Positions 8,436-17,257 of a stretch of 64,000 nt of DNA are shown piece by piece. This DNA comes from CAIYRG01 sp965247505 (lineage in GTDB: Bacteria; Pseudomonadota; Alphaproteobacteria; Micropepsales; Micropepsaceae), in assembly GCA_965247505.1 (NCBI GenBank), contig OZ252020.1:3968001-4032000 (forward strand), given 5' to 3'. The position numbers and the translations under genes are program-made. The stretch's first letter is position 1. Each line of letters starts with the position of its first letter. The notes under the pieces are model-generated. The model was not told the origin of the DNA. It did no database searches and worked only from the letters and a program-made list of their open reading frames with translations.

Positions 8436-9245
8436 TTGTTTGCCAAACTAAACCATCTCGCCATTGTCAGCGAAAACTACGCGCAACTTTGCAAATTTTA
8501 CGAGGCGATGTTCGGCATGACGACGTCGTCCAAATCGCGTCCCGCGCGCGCGGTGACTGTGCGCGACGGCTATGTCGGGCTCAACATCAATCCACGGCGC
8601 GCAGGCCGTCATGCCGGTTTCGATCATTTTGGAATTCAGGTCGAAGATACCGAAACCGCCTATGAGCGTCTGCGCAAGAATTATCCGACAGTGAATTGGC
8701 TTAAGCGGCCCCCTAATCGTCCGTTCGCCGGCGTAACGACGCATGATCCGGACGGGAACGTGTTCGACATCTCCCAAAAAGATATGAGCAATAGGCGCGA
8801 CGTCTATGTTGAGAATGATGGCAAGCTGAACACGCGTCACATCGATCATTTTGCGATGCGCACCTTACATCCGGAGGCGATGGCCGAATTCTATTCGAGT
8901 GTGTTTGAGCTAAATCTCGGCAACAGGCGCGAGGGCGACGAAAACTATTATCTGTCGGATGGCCACATCACGCTGGTAATCATGCCCTGGGACATTACCC
9001 ATTATGAAGGGACCGGTATTATTCTTTCCGGCATGGATCATATTGGTTTCAAAGTAGAAGATCTGGACGCAGCTAAGCAGGATATTGAAAGCATCGCGGC
9101 GGACAATCCGCGTCTTGCCCCCGCGCCCGTCGGCACCGGGCCGGAAGGCGCGGCTCTTGCGTCGCTGTTCGAACGCTCTTGTCCCATCGGTTCTCATCGG
9201 CTTGCAGACTGCGACGGCATTCTGATCGACATTCACGCGGATTGA
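8436..9245 (+). CDS. Two-domain VOC (glyoxalase/extradiol dioxygenase fold) protein 1
   Basis: 269 residues made of two vicinal-oxygen-chelate modules (about 1-120 and 130-265). Metal-ligand-type positions are His7 in LNHLAIVS and DHFGIQVED in the first module, and IDHFAM and MDHIGFKVED in the second. The segment HDPDGNVFDIS is typical of VOC enzymes. The TTG start has GGAGGAG 7 bases upstream and gives the same N-terminus as paralogue 2 at 11454. Candidate activities are extradiol ring cleavage or a glyoxalase-like reaction; the sequence does not decide. It is the first gene of a six-gene operon running to 14877. Confidence 0.8.
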   Translation: MFAKLNHLAIVSENYAQLCKFYEAMFGMTTSSKSRPARAVTVRDGYVGLNINPRRAGRHAGFDHFGIQVEDTETAYERLRKNYPTVNWLKRPPNRPFAGVTTHDPDGNVFDISQKDMSNRRDVYVENDGKLNTRHIDHFAMRTLHPEAMAEFYSSVFELNLGNRREGDENYYLSDGHITLVIMPWDITHYEGTGIILSGMDHIGFKVEDLDAAKQDIESIAADNPRLAPAPVGTGPEGAALASLFERSCPIGSHRLADCDGILIDIHAD

Positions 9246-9256
9246 TGGAAAACGGA

Positions 9257-10306
9257 ATGAAACCGATGAACATAATGCCGCGATTTGTTTTGACGCTCGC
9301 GCTCATGCTCGTAAGCAGTGTTGCGAGTGCACAAACCACCGAGGAATTTTATGATGGTCGGCAAATGCGCTTGCTGCTGTCTTCCGATGCCGGTGGCGGC
9401 TATGCGAGTTACGCGATTTCTTTCGCGCCATATCTTTCCAAACACCTGCCGGGCAATCCCAACATCATAGTCGACTACATGCCGGGCGCCGGCGGCATAC
9501 GCGCCATGAACTATCTCTACGCCAATGGGGAACAAGACGGCTCGCTGATTGCCCTTGTTCATTCCAGCGTTCCCTTTGCGCCGCTTTACGGCATCGAAGG
9601 CGCTCAGTTTGATTCATTGGAAATGCAATGGCTTGGAAGCATGAATGCAACTTCCGGCATTTGCGTTGCCTGGCACGAATCTGGCGTGCGAACTTGGGAA
9701 GATCTTTTCGACAAGGACTATTTCGTAGGCGGCTCGGGAGCGGGCTCGCAGATGGAAACACTGCCGATGATGCTGAACAAACTTTTCGGCACCGGTATCA
9801 AGGTCATTTCCGGCTATCGCGGCGGCAACGAGGTCTATGTTGCGATGGAACGCGGCGAAGTCGATGGACGCTGCGGCACTTTGGTTTCCTCGATCAATTC
9901 GACGCGGCCAGATTGGTTTCCGGATCAAAGAGTTTATGTTCCGGTTCAGATCGCAATGGAGCGCAATCCCCAATTCCCGGATTCGGTGGCGATCGGCGAG
10001 CTCGCCAAAGATGATTTAACTCGGAACATCCTTAAACTGGTTCTATCTCCGATGGACATAGACCGCCCGCTTCTGGCGCCCCCAGGTGTTCCGGCTGACC
10101 GGGTGGCAGCGCTCAGAACCGCTTTTCATGCGGCGATGAATGATCCAGGTTTTATCGCCGCCGCCGCAAGCGTTCAGATTGAGATTAAAGAAACCAGCAG
10201 CGAACGGGTTACGGAAGTTATTGCCGCCGCCTACTCGATGCCGCAGGAAGTCGTCCAAGCAGCAAATAGCGCAATGAATCTGACTGGCGCTAACTCAGGA
10301 CGTTAG
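9257..10306 (+). CDS. TctC/Bug-type periplasmic solute-binding protein 1
   Basis: 349 residues with a Sec signal peptide cleaved near ASA-QT (residue 25). The family hallmarks of tripartite tricarboxylate transporter receptors are present: PGNPNIIVDYMPGAGGIRAM near the start of the mature protein, then GTGIKVISGYRGGNEV and the ERGEVDGRCG loop. No TctA or TctB membrane partner is in the window, so it is an orphan receptor like most Bug proteins. Several in-frame ATGs exist (9245, 9257, 9266, 9275); 9257 is chosen from a GGA at -8. It is a close paralogue of the next gene. Aromatic or organic acid ligands are inferred from the neighbours only. Confidence 0.82.
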   Translation: MKPMNIMPRFVLTLALMLVSSVASAQTTEEFYDGRQMRLLLSSDAGGGYASYAISFAPYLSKHLPGNPNIIVDYMPGAGGIRAMNYLYANGEQDGSLIALVHSSVPFAPLYGIEGAQFDSLEMQWLGSMNATSGICVAWHESGVRTWEDLFDKDYFVGGSGAGSQMETLPMMLNKLFGTGIKVISGYRGGNEVYVAMERGEVDGRCGTLVSSINSTRPDWFPDQRVYVPVQIAMERNPQFPDSVAIGELAKDDLTRNILKLVLSPMDIDRPLLAPPGVPADRVAALRTAFHAAMNDPGFIAAAASVQIEIKETSSERVTEVIAAAYSMPQEVVQAANSAMNLTGANSGR

Positions 10307-10383
10307 ATAAGACGATAGCCGACAAGAGCCAGGTCCAAACTTCCGGTTTCCAGGTTCTGACGGTCAAAAATAGGGAAGCGAGC

Positions 10384-11427
10384 ATGAGTACAATGTTGCA
10401 GCGTCTTTTTGCGGGTGCGATGGCCGTTGGCCTGGCATTTGTCCCGGGTACGGCAGACGCTGCTTCGGATGAGGAGTTTTATTCCGGTCGCGCCCTTACC
10501 ATATTTCAATCGGCTGGGGCGGGTGGCACCTATGCAGCCTATGCCATTGCCTTTTCGCCCTATTTCGAGAAGCATATTCCTGGGAACCCCACAATCGTCG
10601 TCGATTTTATGCCGGGCGCCGGCGGTATTCGGGCGACGAATTTCATCAATTTCAACGCGCCCAAGGATGGATCCGTTTTGGGGTTGGTTCATTCCAGCGT
10701 GCCTTTTGCCCCGCTTTACGGAATTTCGGCTGCCCGTTTTGATCCCATGGAGCTGAACTGGATTGGAGCGATGAACGCGCAGACCGGTATCTGCGTTGCC
10801 TGGCACGAATCCGACGTCAAAGTCTGGGACGATCTCTTCACTAAGGAGTTCTTTGTCGGCAGCACGGGTGCGGGATCTCAGATGGAGATACTGCCGCACA
10901 TGATCAATGAATTGTTCGGGACGAATATTACCGTCATCCCGGGCTACACAGGTGGAAATGATGTTTTCGTGGCAATGGAGCGCGGCGAGGTGGATGGGCG
11001 CTGCGGTGGAATGATTTCTGGGATCAATTCGACACGACCAAGCTGGTTCCCCAACAAATTAGTGTCTGTCCCAATTCAAATAGGTTTTGAGCGTCACCCG
11101 CAATTTCCGGACGTTCCCGCGCTTGGCGAATTCGCCAAGGATCAGCATACGCGCGATGTTCTTGAGCTTGCGTTATCGCCGATGAACATGTTTGGTTTGA
11201 TCGTCGCGCCGCCGGGCGTTCCGGAAGGGCGCGTTGCCACATTGCGCGCGGCCTATCATGCTGTGATGAGCGATCCGGGCTTCATCGCCGATGCGGCGCG
11301 CATCAGGATCGAGATTGCCGAAGTCGATAGCGATCATTTGTACGAGCAGATTTCGCGCGCCTATGCCATGCCGCCCGATGTAGTGGCCTCGGCTCGCGAG
11401 GCAATGAATCTTACCGGCAGCAGATAA
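10384..11427 (+). CDS. TctC/Bug-type periplasmic solute-binding protein 2
   Basis: 347 residues with a signal peptide cleaved near TADA. It aligns along its full length with the preceding gene; shared runs include LVHSSVPFAPLYGI, GICVAWHES and ERGEVDGRCG. The pair therefore arose by duplication. The ligand-side residues differ in places (for example SINSTRPDW versus GINSTRPSW), so ligand preference may have diverged. The 77-base gap before it is the longest in the operon. No transporter membrane subunits are nearby. Confidence 0.85.
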   Translation: MSTMLQRLFAGAMAVGLAFVPGTADAASDEEFYSGRALTIFQSAGAGGTYAAYAIAFSPYFEKHIPGNPTIVVDFMPGAGGIRATNFINFNAPKDGSVLGLVHSSVPFAPLYGISAARFDPMELNWIGAMNAQTGICVAWHESDVKVWDDLFTKEFFVGSTGAGSQMEILPHMINELFGTNITVIPGYTGGNDVFVAMERGEVDGRCGGMISGINSTRPSWFPNKLVSVPIQIGFERHPQFPDVPALGEFAKDQHTRDVLELALSPMNMFGLIVAPPGVPEGRVATLRAAYHAVMSDPGFIADAARIRIEIAEVDSDHLYEQISRAYAMPPDVVASAREAMNLTGSR

Positions 11428-11453
11428 TTTCGTAAGAGCGCTAAGAGTTCCAA

Positions 11454-12266
11454 ATGTTTGCACAAATCAATCACATGGCCATGATCAGCCCGAACTACCC
11501 GATGTTGGGTAAATTCTACGAGGCGGTTTTCGGCTTGCGCATATCCGGAAAGCCGCGCCCTGATGCGTCGATTAGCGTCGGCGATGGTTATGTCGGGCTA
11601 AACATTCTTCCAAAACGCGATGGTTATTTTGGCGGGCTCGATCATTTCGGCATGGTGGTTGACGATGTTGAGACCGTGCTCGAGCGCATGCAGCGCAAAC
11701 ATCCAAGCACCAATGTCGTCAAGCGCCCGTTGACGCGTCCATTTGCTGCCTATAGCGGACATGATCCGGACGGCAATGTGTTCGACCTGGCCGACAAGAA
11801 TGATGACACACGCGGCGATATTTACAGCGAGCTGGCCGACGGCGGTTGGACTCAGGACCGCTATTTAAACAAATTTGCACTCCGCAGTTTGAACGCCGAT
11901 ACATGTGCGGAATTTTACCGCGAAGTATTCGAGCTCGAACCGGTCGAAGCGAAATCCAACAAGCCGGGTCACTATTTAACTGACGGCCGTGTCACGCTCG
12001 CGATTCTACCCTGGGAGATACCCTTATTTGGTGGAATGTCCATCAAACGCGCAGGACCGGATCATATCGGCTTTAAGGTAGAAAACTTGGAGACCTTTAA
12101 AGGGCATCTTGCGATGGTCGCTGGGAAAAATCCTTATCTGGCTCCGGTGCCGATGGGTGGTAGCAAAGAATCCGATGTGCGCATGCATCACTTCCAGAAC
12201 AGCGCCAGCGGCAAATTTCAGATGACCGATCCGGACGGCACCTGGATCGACATTACAGATGAATAA
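11454..12266 (+). CDS. Two-domain VOC (glyoxalase/extradiol dioxygenase fold) protein 2
   Basis: 270-residue paralogue of the VOC protein at 8436, with the same two-module layout. The first module has INHMAMISPNYPMLGKFYEA, GLDHFGMVVDD and HDPDGNVFDLAD; the second has LNKFALRS, GPDHIGFKVEN and DPDGTWIDI. A weak GAGTTCC-type ribosome site precedes the ATG. The second module lacks the IDH at the place where paralogue 1 has it (NKF instead), so one metal ligand may be lost in that half. Reaction unknown. Confidence 0.8.
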   Translation: MFAQINHMAMISPNYPMLGKFYEAVFGLRISGKPRPDASISVGDGYVGLNILPKRDGYFGGLDHFGMVVDDVETVLERMQRKHPSTNVVKRPLTRPFAAYSGHDPDGNVFDLADKNDDTRGDIYSELADGGWTQDRYLNKFALRSLNADTCAEFYREVFELEPVEAKSNKPGHYLTDGRVTLAILPWEIPLFGGMSIKRAGPDHIGFKVENLETFKGHLAMVAGKNPYLAPVPMGGSKESDVRMHHFQNSASGKFQMTDPDGTWIDITDE

Positions 12267-12290
12267 CACGATGCATGGGAGCAAGATTTA

Positions 12291-13154
12291 TTGGGCATGA
12301 CCACCGATACGCTTAAGGCGCGAACAGCAGACATGTTTATCGAAATTGACGGTCTTCGCATTCGCTATGTGGAGCGAGGCGAGGGCCCGGTGGTTGTCCT
12401 CATCCATGGCGGCTCTTTGGGCTCCTCCGCCGATGTGTTTGAGAGGAATTTGGAACCGTTGGCGGTGGCAGGGTTTCGTGCCATCGCTTTCGACCAGCCG
12501 GGCTTCGGCTTATCCGATGTCCCGTCCGATCTATCTGCAGGTTACCGGCGCGACTTCGTGCCGAAGGTTCTCGATGCCTTGGGAATCGAAAAGGCTGCGC
12601 TTATAGGCCACTCCCAGGCTGGAAATCCGGCGGTGAACTTGGCGCTGAACGATCCCGCCCGCTACACGCACATAATTGTATTGGGGACGGGAAGCCTTCT
12701 TCCCCGTAAAGAAGGTGAGGGGCGCGATGCGGCCGTTCAGCAACGTTTGGAACGGCGCATGGTGGTTTCGGAGCCCACACTGCAAGACACGCGAAAGCTT
12801 CTGGAAGCCAATCTCTTTCATCACGACTTAATTACCCCGGAAGAACTTGAGATTCGCCATCGCAATAGTATCGGTCAAAATTTTGAAGCTTTTGTCGCGC
12901 GCAGCGATGCAGGGGGGGGACGAAACAAGAAGCCGGCGGGAACGCCAATTTGGGACAGACTTGTCGAACTGAAGATGCCGCTTCTTATGATTTACGGGCG
13001 CGACGACAAAGCCAACGCAGCACAACGGGCCGCACAATTAAAAGATAAATATCCCATACTCGAAATGCACATTGTTGACGATTGCAAACATCTGGTGCCG
13101 TGGGATGCGGCCGACGCATATATCGCTCTGACGATACCTTTCCTCAAAAGTTGA
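12291..13154 (+). CDS. Alpha/beta hydrolase, meta-cleavage product hydrolase type
   Basis: 287 residues with the complete alpha/beta-hydrolase set. The oxyanion segment is LIHGGSLGSSADVF (37-50). The nucleophile elbow is GHSQAG with Ser108, the acid is Asp238/239 in YGRDDKAN, and the catalytic His267 is in DDCKHLVPWD. The pattern resembles C-C bond hydrolases of aromatic degradation (BphD/MhpC group), which would suit an extradiol enzyme upstream. The TTG at 12291 has GGGAG about 9 bases upstream; the ATG two codons later is the alternative. It starts 24 bases after VOC protein 2. Confidence 0.82.
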   Translation: MGMTTDTLKARTADMFIEIDGLRIRYVERGEGPVVVLIHGGSLGSSADVFERNLEPLAVAGFRAIAFDQPGFGLSDVPSDLSAGYRRDFVPKVLDALGIEKAALIGHSQAGNPAVNLALNDPARYTHIIVLGTGSLLPRKEGEGRDAAVQQRLERRMVVSEPTLQDTRKLLEANLFHHDLITPEELEIRHRNSIGQNFEAFVARSDAGGGRNKKPAGTPIWDRLVELKMPLLMIYGRDDKANAAQRAAQLKDKYPILEMHIVDDCKHLVPWDAADAYIALTIPFLKS

Positions 13155-13164
13155 TTTTCAAAAT

Positions 13165-14877
13165 ATGCCAATAATCGAATCCGGAACCGTCGCGGACGCC
13201 TATCTCACTTTGCTCGCAGATCGCGGCATCGACTATCTCTTTGCCAATGCAGGCACCGATTTTGCGCCGCTGATTGAGGCCTTTGCCAAAGGACAAGAGA
13301 CGGGAGCGAAGTTTCCAAAGCCGATGACCGTTCCGCATGAGAACGTCGCGATGGCGATGGCAATGGGATATTATTTGCAATCCGGCAAGCCCCAGGCGGT
13401 GATGGTTCACGTCAATGCCGGGACGGCCAACGCCCTTGCTGGGCTGTTAAACGCGTGGCGAGGAAACATTCCAATTTTGTTCACCGCTGGGCGCACACCC
13501 TTTACCGAGGATGGCGGCGTTCTGGGCCAACGCAGCGGCGAGATACATTGGACGCAGGAAATGCGTGACCAGCGGGCGATGACGCGTGAGTTTGTCAAAT
13601 GGGATTACGAATTGCCCAACGGCCATGTTGTGGAGGCTGCGGTGGATCGCGCGCTCAATATTGCGATGTCCGAGCCGCGCGGGCCCGTTTATATGACTCT
13701 TCCGCGCGAGGTTTTGGCGGGGTCGATTTCAGGCTTTCACTATGATTCTCCATCCAGACATATGACACCTTCGCCACCTTTTCCGGATGTAAACGCGATC
13801 GATCAGGCAGCCGACTGGCTGGCCAATGCTAAAAACCCGCTCATCGTTACGTCGAGCGCCGGCCGCGACCCGTCCGATGTCGCAAAAATTGCGCGACTAG
13901 CGGAATCTTTTTCTCTTCCGGTTATTCAACGCAAACCGCGTTATGTCGCGCTTCCGAGCGATCACCCGATGCATATGGGATTCAATCCCGATCCTCATTT
14001 CGAAGATGCCGATGTCATTGTTGTCTTGGAATGCGACGTACCGTGGATACCGAAGAAAAAATCCCCCAAACCCGATTGCAAAATTATCCATACCGGCTCG
14101 GATCCGATTTTTGAAAACTACCCGCTTCGCGGCTATCGATGCGATCTGGGCATTACCGGGGTCATAGGCGCGACGCTGCCATTGCTTGCGGAGGCACTGA
14201 AAATCAGGGCAGGAAAAGCGGGCTCGCGGATTGCCGCGCGCCGCGAGCGCGTTGCAAAATTGCGTGAAGCGCAGCAGGAGAAAGCCCGCGCCGCTTTGGC
14301 CGATGCGCGTGATGGCTCGCCTATCCATCCGGTATGGATCACGCATTGCTTGGAACAGATTAGAGGTCCGTCCGGTATCATTTTGAAAGAATCTCCGCTG
14401 GTGCCGGAACAGATGAGCCTGGTTGAGCCCGGTACGTTTTATTCCGTTGGCGCCGGCGGCGCGTTGGGCTGGAGCTTAGGAACGTCGCTCGGCATCAAGG
14501 CGGCAGCGCCGGACAAGCTCGTGATCTGCACTGTGGGCGATGGCGCGTATATGTTCGGCAATCCGGTTCCAGCGCATTATGTTGGTTATGCGGAAAAACT
14601 TCCCACGCTCACGGTCATCTTCAACAACCAGATGTGGGGCGCAGTGAAACGCAACACCAGGGATGTTTATCCCGACGGTTTTGCTGCGCGCAGTAACCGC
14701 GAACCACTTACCTATTTTGAGACCGGCATGCGTTTTGAGAAGGCAGTGGAAATCGTCGGCGGACATGGCGAGCGCGTGGAGGAAGCTAGGGAGCTTCCCA
14801 AAGCGCTCGATAGGGCATTGGACGCGATCGCCGATGGCCGTCCATCGGTGCTCAACGTGATTTGCAAGGGGCCATAG
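13165..14877 (+). CDS. Thiamine diphosphate-dependent enzyme, acetolactate synthase/decarboxylase superfamily
   Basis: 570 residues with the three-domain ThDP fold. The activating Glu is in VPHENVAMAMA (Glu59). The central domain spans about 210-345. The cofactor motif is GDGAYMFGN, starting at 458 and ending in NN at 487-488, the expected spacing of the GDG-NN signature. The family includes acetolactate synthase, benzoylformate decarboxylase and oxalyl-CoA decarboxylase; I cannot choose between them. The lack of a small regulatory subunit nearby argues against a biosynthetic IlvB. It is the last gene of the operon and begins 10 bases after the hydrolase. It may act on a 2-keto acid released upstream. 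Confidence 0.85.
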   Translation: MPIIESGTVADAYLTLLADRGIDYLFANAGTDFAPLIEAFAKGQETGAKFPKPMTVPHENVAMAMAMGYYLQSGKPQAVMVHVNAGTANALAGLLNAWRGNIPILFTAGRTPFTEDGGVLGQRSGEIHWTQEMRDQRAMTREFVKWDYELPNGHVVEAAVDRALNIAMSEPRGPVYMTLPREVLAGSISGFHYDSPSRHMTPSPPFPDVNAIDQAADWLANAKNPLIVTSSAGRDPSDVAKIARLAESFSLPVIQRKPRYVALPSDHPMHMGFNPDPHFEDADVIVVLECDVPWIPKKKSPKPDCKIIHTGSDPIFENYPLRGYRCDLGITGVIGATLPLLAEALKIRAGKAGSRIAARRERVAKLREAQQEKARAALADARDGSPIHPVWITHCLEQIRGPSGIILKESPLVPEQMSLVEPGTFYSVGAGGALGWSLGTSLGIKAAAPDKLVICTVGDGAYMFGNPVPAHYVGYAEKLPTLTVIFNNQMWGAVKRNTRDVYPDGFAARSNREPLTYFETGMRFEKAVEIVGGHGERVEEARELPKALDRALDAIADGRPSVLNVICKGP

Positions 14878-15035
14878 GACATCGCAACACTCTTTCGCGA
14901 GTGTTTTGCCAAGAATCTATCGAAAAATGACGATCAAAGCAGGCTAGAATAGGGCTCACCTTGCCTCGTTTGCGCTGGGGAGCTAGAGCGACAAGGAGTA
15001 ATTGAATGCGTTTGGCGAATCCTGGAGGAAATAAC

Positions 15036-15704
15036 ATGCGGTTTATCGGTTTTTTCGCGGGTGTTCTGGCTTTGGCGCTTGCCGCGTTAAACCCGGGCAT
15101 AGCGCAGGCGCAGCCCTGGGTTTCCTATGTCAGTATGGAGGACCATTTCGCCCAGTGGTTCCCGGCCGAGCCGGCGGTCGAAGAAGTTGAATGGATCGAC
15201 GAAAACGGCAATATGCGGCCAGCGCGTAAATATTCCGCCGAGCGCAGGGGCAGCACTTACGACCTTTACGCAGTGAACTATTCCGACGCGGGTTTTACGA
15301 CCATGCGTGGCTCGGTGGCGCATACGGCAACGAAATACCGCCAAATGGGTGAGGTAACCTATGACGCCTATGCGCAGCTGGATCGCATCGATGGCCATCA
15401 GCTGCAGATCACGACCGAAGACGGGCGCCGCATCTATTTTGCCGAATTTCTCCACGACAATATTCTCTATGTGTTGGATGCCAACGTCCCCTTACGTTCG
15501 GCGCCTCCGCTCCAATTCCAGCAAAGCATGCAAATTCTCGATCCTGATGGCGTCCGCGTTCGCTATACCCAGGAGGGTGAGCGGATAGCGAGAACCGACG
15601 ACTTGGCCGAGGGCCTTGGCGGGGCCGTGATCGGCGGCTGCATCCTCGAGGGCACAAGCGATGTATATATCTGCCCGGAAGGTGAGCAGCCGGCCGGCCC
15701 TTGA
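15036..15704 (+). CDS. Secreted protein of unknown function
   Basis: 222 residues. A clear Sec signal peptide (MRFIGFFAGVLALALAALNPG) is cleaved near AQA-QPW. The mature part has a repeated beta pattern (FAQWFPAEPAVEEVEWID, GSTYDLYAVNYSDAGF, YFAEFLHDNILYVLDANV) and a C-terminal Cys pair (GGCILEG, YICPEG). GGAGGAA lies 5 bases before this ATG, which is why it is preferred over the in-frame ATG at 15006. No domain recognised. It is monocistronic; the 258 bases after it show no convincing gene. Confidence 0.7.
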   Translation: MRFIGFFAGVLALALAALNPGIAQAQPWVSYVSMEDHFAQWFPAEPAVEEVEWIDENGNMRPARKYSAERRGSTYDLYAVNYSDAGFTTMRGSVAHTATKYRQMGEVTYDAYAQLDRIDGHQLQITTEDGRRIYFAEFLHDNILYVLDANVPLRSAPPLQFQQSMQILDPDGVRVRYTQEGERIARTDDLAEGLGGAVIGGCILEGTSDVYICPEGEQPAGP

Positions 15705-15963
15705 GCAAGGAATGCTTGGAAAAACTTGCCGATTCGGCGTGTTACGAGCTATTTGGGCGGGACAGGCGTTCAATTTGAATCTATGGTTTGCCCCGGAATT
15801 TGCTAAGTCGCTTAAGATTCAGCAGAAATTTGGGCCGATTATGCGGTCCGGGGGCGGTTCAGGGGCGGTCTAAAAGACGCAGCAACCGCACATTCTATTA
15901 TGATTGAGGGCGTTATTTTTCGTGGTATGGTTCGCCAACAGATTTAGGAACGGAGAAGCCCGG

Positions 15964-16347
15964 ATGAACATTAAGGCTTTTGGCATTTCTAGCCTTGCCG
16001 TGGCACTGTTCGCGATTCCAGCGACGGGGCACCATTCGCATGCCATGTTCGACGATCAGCAGACAGTCGTCATGGAAGGATCGGTTGCAGAATTCGAGTG
16101 GACCAATCCGCATAGTTGGCTTCAGGTTAATATAGAAAATGAATCCGGCGAGATGGTAGAATGGTCTCTGGAAATGGGCTCGCCCGCGAACCTTGCTCGT
16201 CGTGGCTGGCGTCCGCGCATGCTTGTTGAGGGCGACCCTGTAACTGTTACGATCCATCCATTGAAAGACGGCAACCCGGGCGGTGCCTTGCTCGCGGTTA
16301 TTTTTCCAGATGGTACCCAGATGGGTGACGACGAATACACTAATTAG
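15964..16347 (+). CDS. DUF6152 family periplasmic protein
   Basis: 127 residues with a signal peptide cleaved near ATG-HHSH. The mature protein begins with His-rich HHSHAMFDD and has the family core VAEFEWTNPHSWLQVNI and GSPANLARRGWRP. DUF6152 proteins are small periplasmic beta proteins of unknown role, often found beside the type of secreted protein seen in the next two genes. The ATG at 15964 follows GGAGAAGCCC. This gene leads a three- or four-gene set of exported proteins. Confidence 0.82.
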   Translation: MNIKAFGISSLAVALFAIPATGHHSHAMFDDQQTVVMEGSVAEFEWTNPHSWLQVNIENESGEMVEWSLEMGSPANLARRGWRPRMLVEGDPVTVTIHPLKDGNPGGALLAVIFPDGTQMGDDEYTN

Positions 16348-16388
16348 CATTTGACTCCCGAATAATTCGGGCGGTGGGGAGGTTTTAG

Positions 16389-17234
16389 ATGATTGAGATG
16401 ACGAAGACGGGCGGGACGCGTTCCCGGTCGATCTCGGGAGTTCGCTTCGGGTTGGCCGCGTCGGCTGTTCTGGCTGCGAGTTGTGCGTTGGTGACCAGTG
16501 CGATGGCCGCTGATGGGGCGAACCCACCGATAAGCCGTCAGTCGGCCTCGCAAGGGGGAACAACGGTCGGTCCAATCTATTACCCGCCCGATAACCAGAA
16601 CATTTCAGGCGTTTGGTGGACGGAATCTTATGAGCCCGTCCTTCAAGTGGTTGGCGGCGGTGAGATTCCCTATAACGAGGCCGGTGTTGCGCGTAATGAG
16701 GAACTCAGAGCAGGGATCGCCAGTGGCGAGATCACCGATGAAGCGCGCCGCGTTTGCGTGCCCGACGGATTGCCGCGGATTCTTACCAATCCCTATCCGT
16801 TCCAAATCATTCAGACGCCGGGGCAAATCACGTTCATCTATGAATTGAACCATGTCATTCGTCCAATCAAATTGGATGTGCCGCAGGCGTCCGAGCTGGA
16901 TTTGGAGATTTTCCCTTATTATATGGGTCATTCGGTTGGACGTTGGGAAGGCGATACTTTGATCGTCGAATCTGCCGGCTTCAACGAGAAGACTTGGTTT
17001 GATTCCACCGGCGCAACGTCCAGCTGGCAGAAAACAACCGTGGAAACTATTCGTAAGCTTGACGATGGCACGCTTGAATTAACTATCGAAGTGAACGACC
17101 CCATGTATCTGACGGAATCGTTCTCCGCGCGCTACGTTTACAACATGCACGACGATGTTCGTCTCGAAGATTATAATTGCGGCGACGAGCATCGCGATAT
17201 CTCGCACATCGAAGGGGTGAACCCGCAAAACTAA
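16389..17234 (+). CDS. Secreted protein with GHSVGRWEGDTL signature, paralogue 1
   Basis: 281 residues with a long signal peptide cleaved near SAMA-AD (about residue 41). The mature part starts NISGVWW and includes CVPDGLPRILTNPYPFQIIQ and then the signature YMGHSVGRWEGDTLIVES. The next gene has the matching features. Such proteins are widespread in Acidobacteria and Proteobacteria, with no established function. A GGGGAGG ribosome site precedes the ATG. The C-terminus contains YNCGDEHRD, a possible disulphide partner of the earlier Cys. Confidence 0.78.
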   Translation: MIEMTKTGGTRSRSISGVRFGLAASAVLAASCALVTSAMAADGANPPISRQSASQGGTTVGPIYYPPDNQNISGVWWTESYEPVLQVVGGGEIPYNEAGVARNEELRAGIASGEITDEARRVCVPDGLPRILTNPYPFQIIQTPGQITFIYELNHVIRPIKLDVPQASELDLEIFPYYMGHSVGRWEGDTLIVESAGFNEKTWFDSTGATSSWQKTTVETIRKLDDGTLELTIEVNDPMYLTESFSARYVYNMHDDVRLEDYNCGDEHRDISHIEGVNPQN

Positions 17235-17257
17235 TTTGCGTGCGAAGGAGTGAATTG

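Noticed and set aside
9257..11427. Complete tripartite tricarboxylate transporter
   Set aside because: Only receptor proteins are present; no TctA or TctB membrane gene is found in the window.
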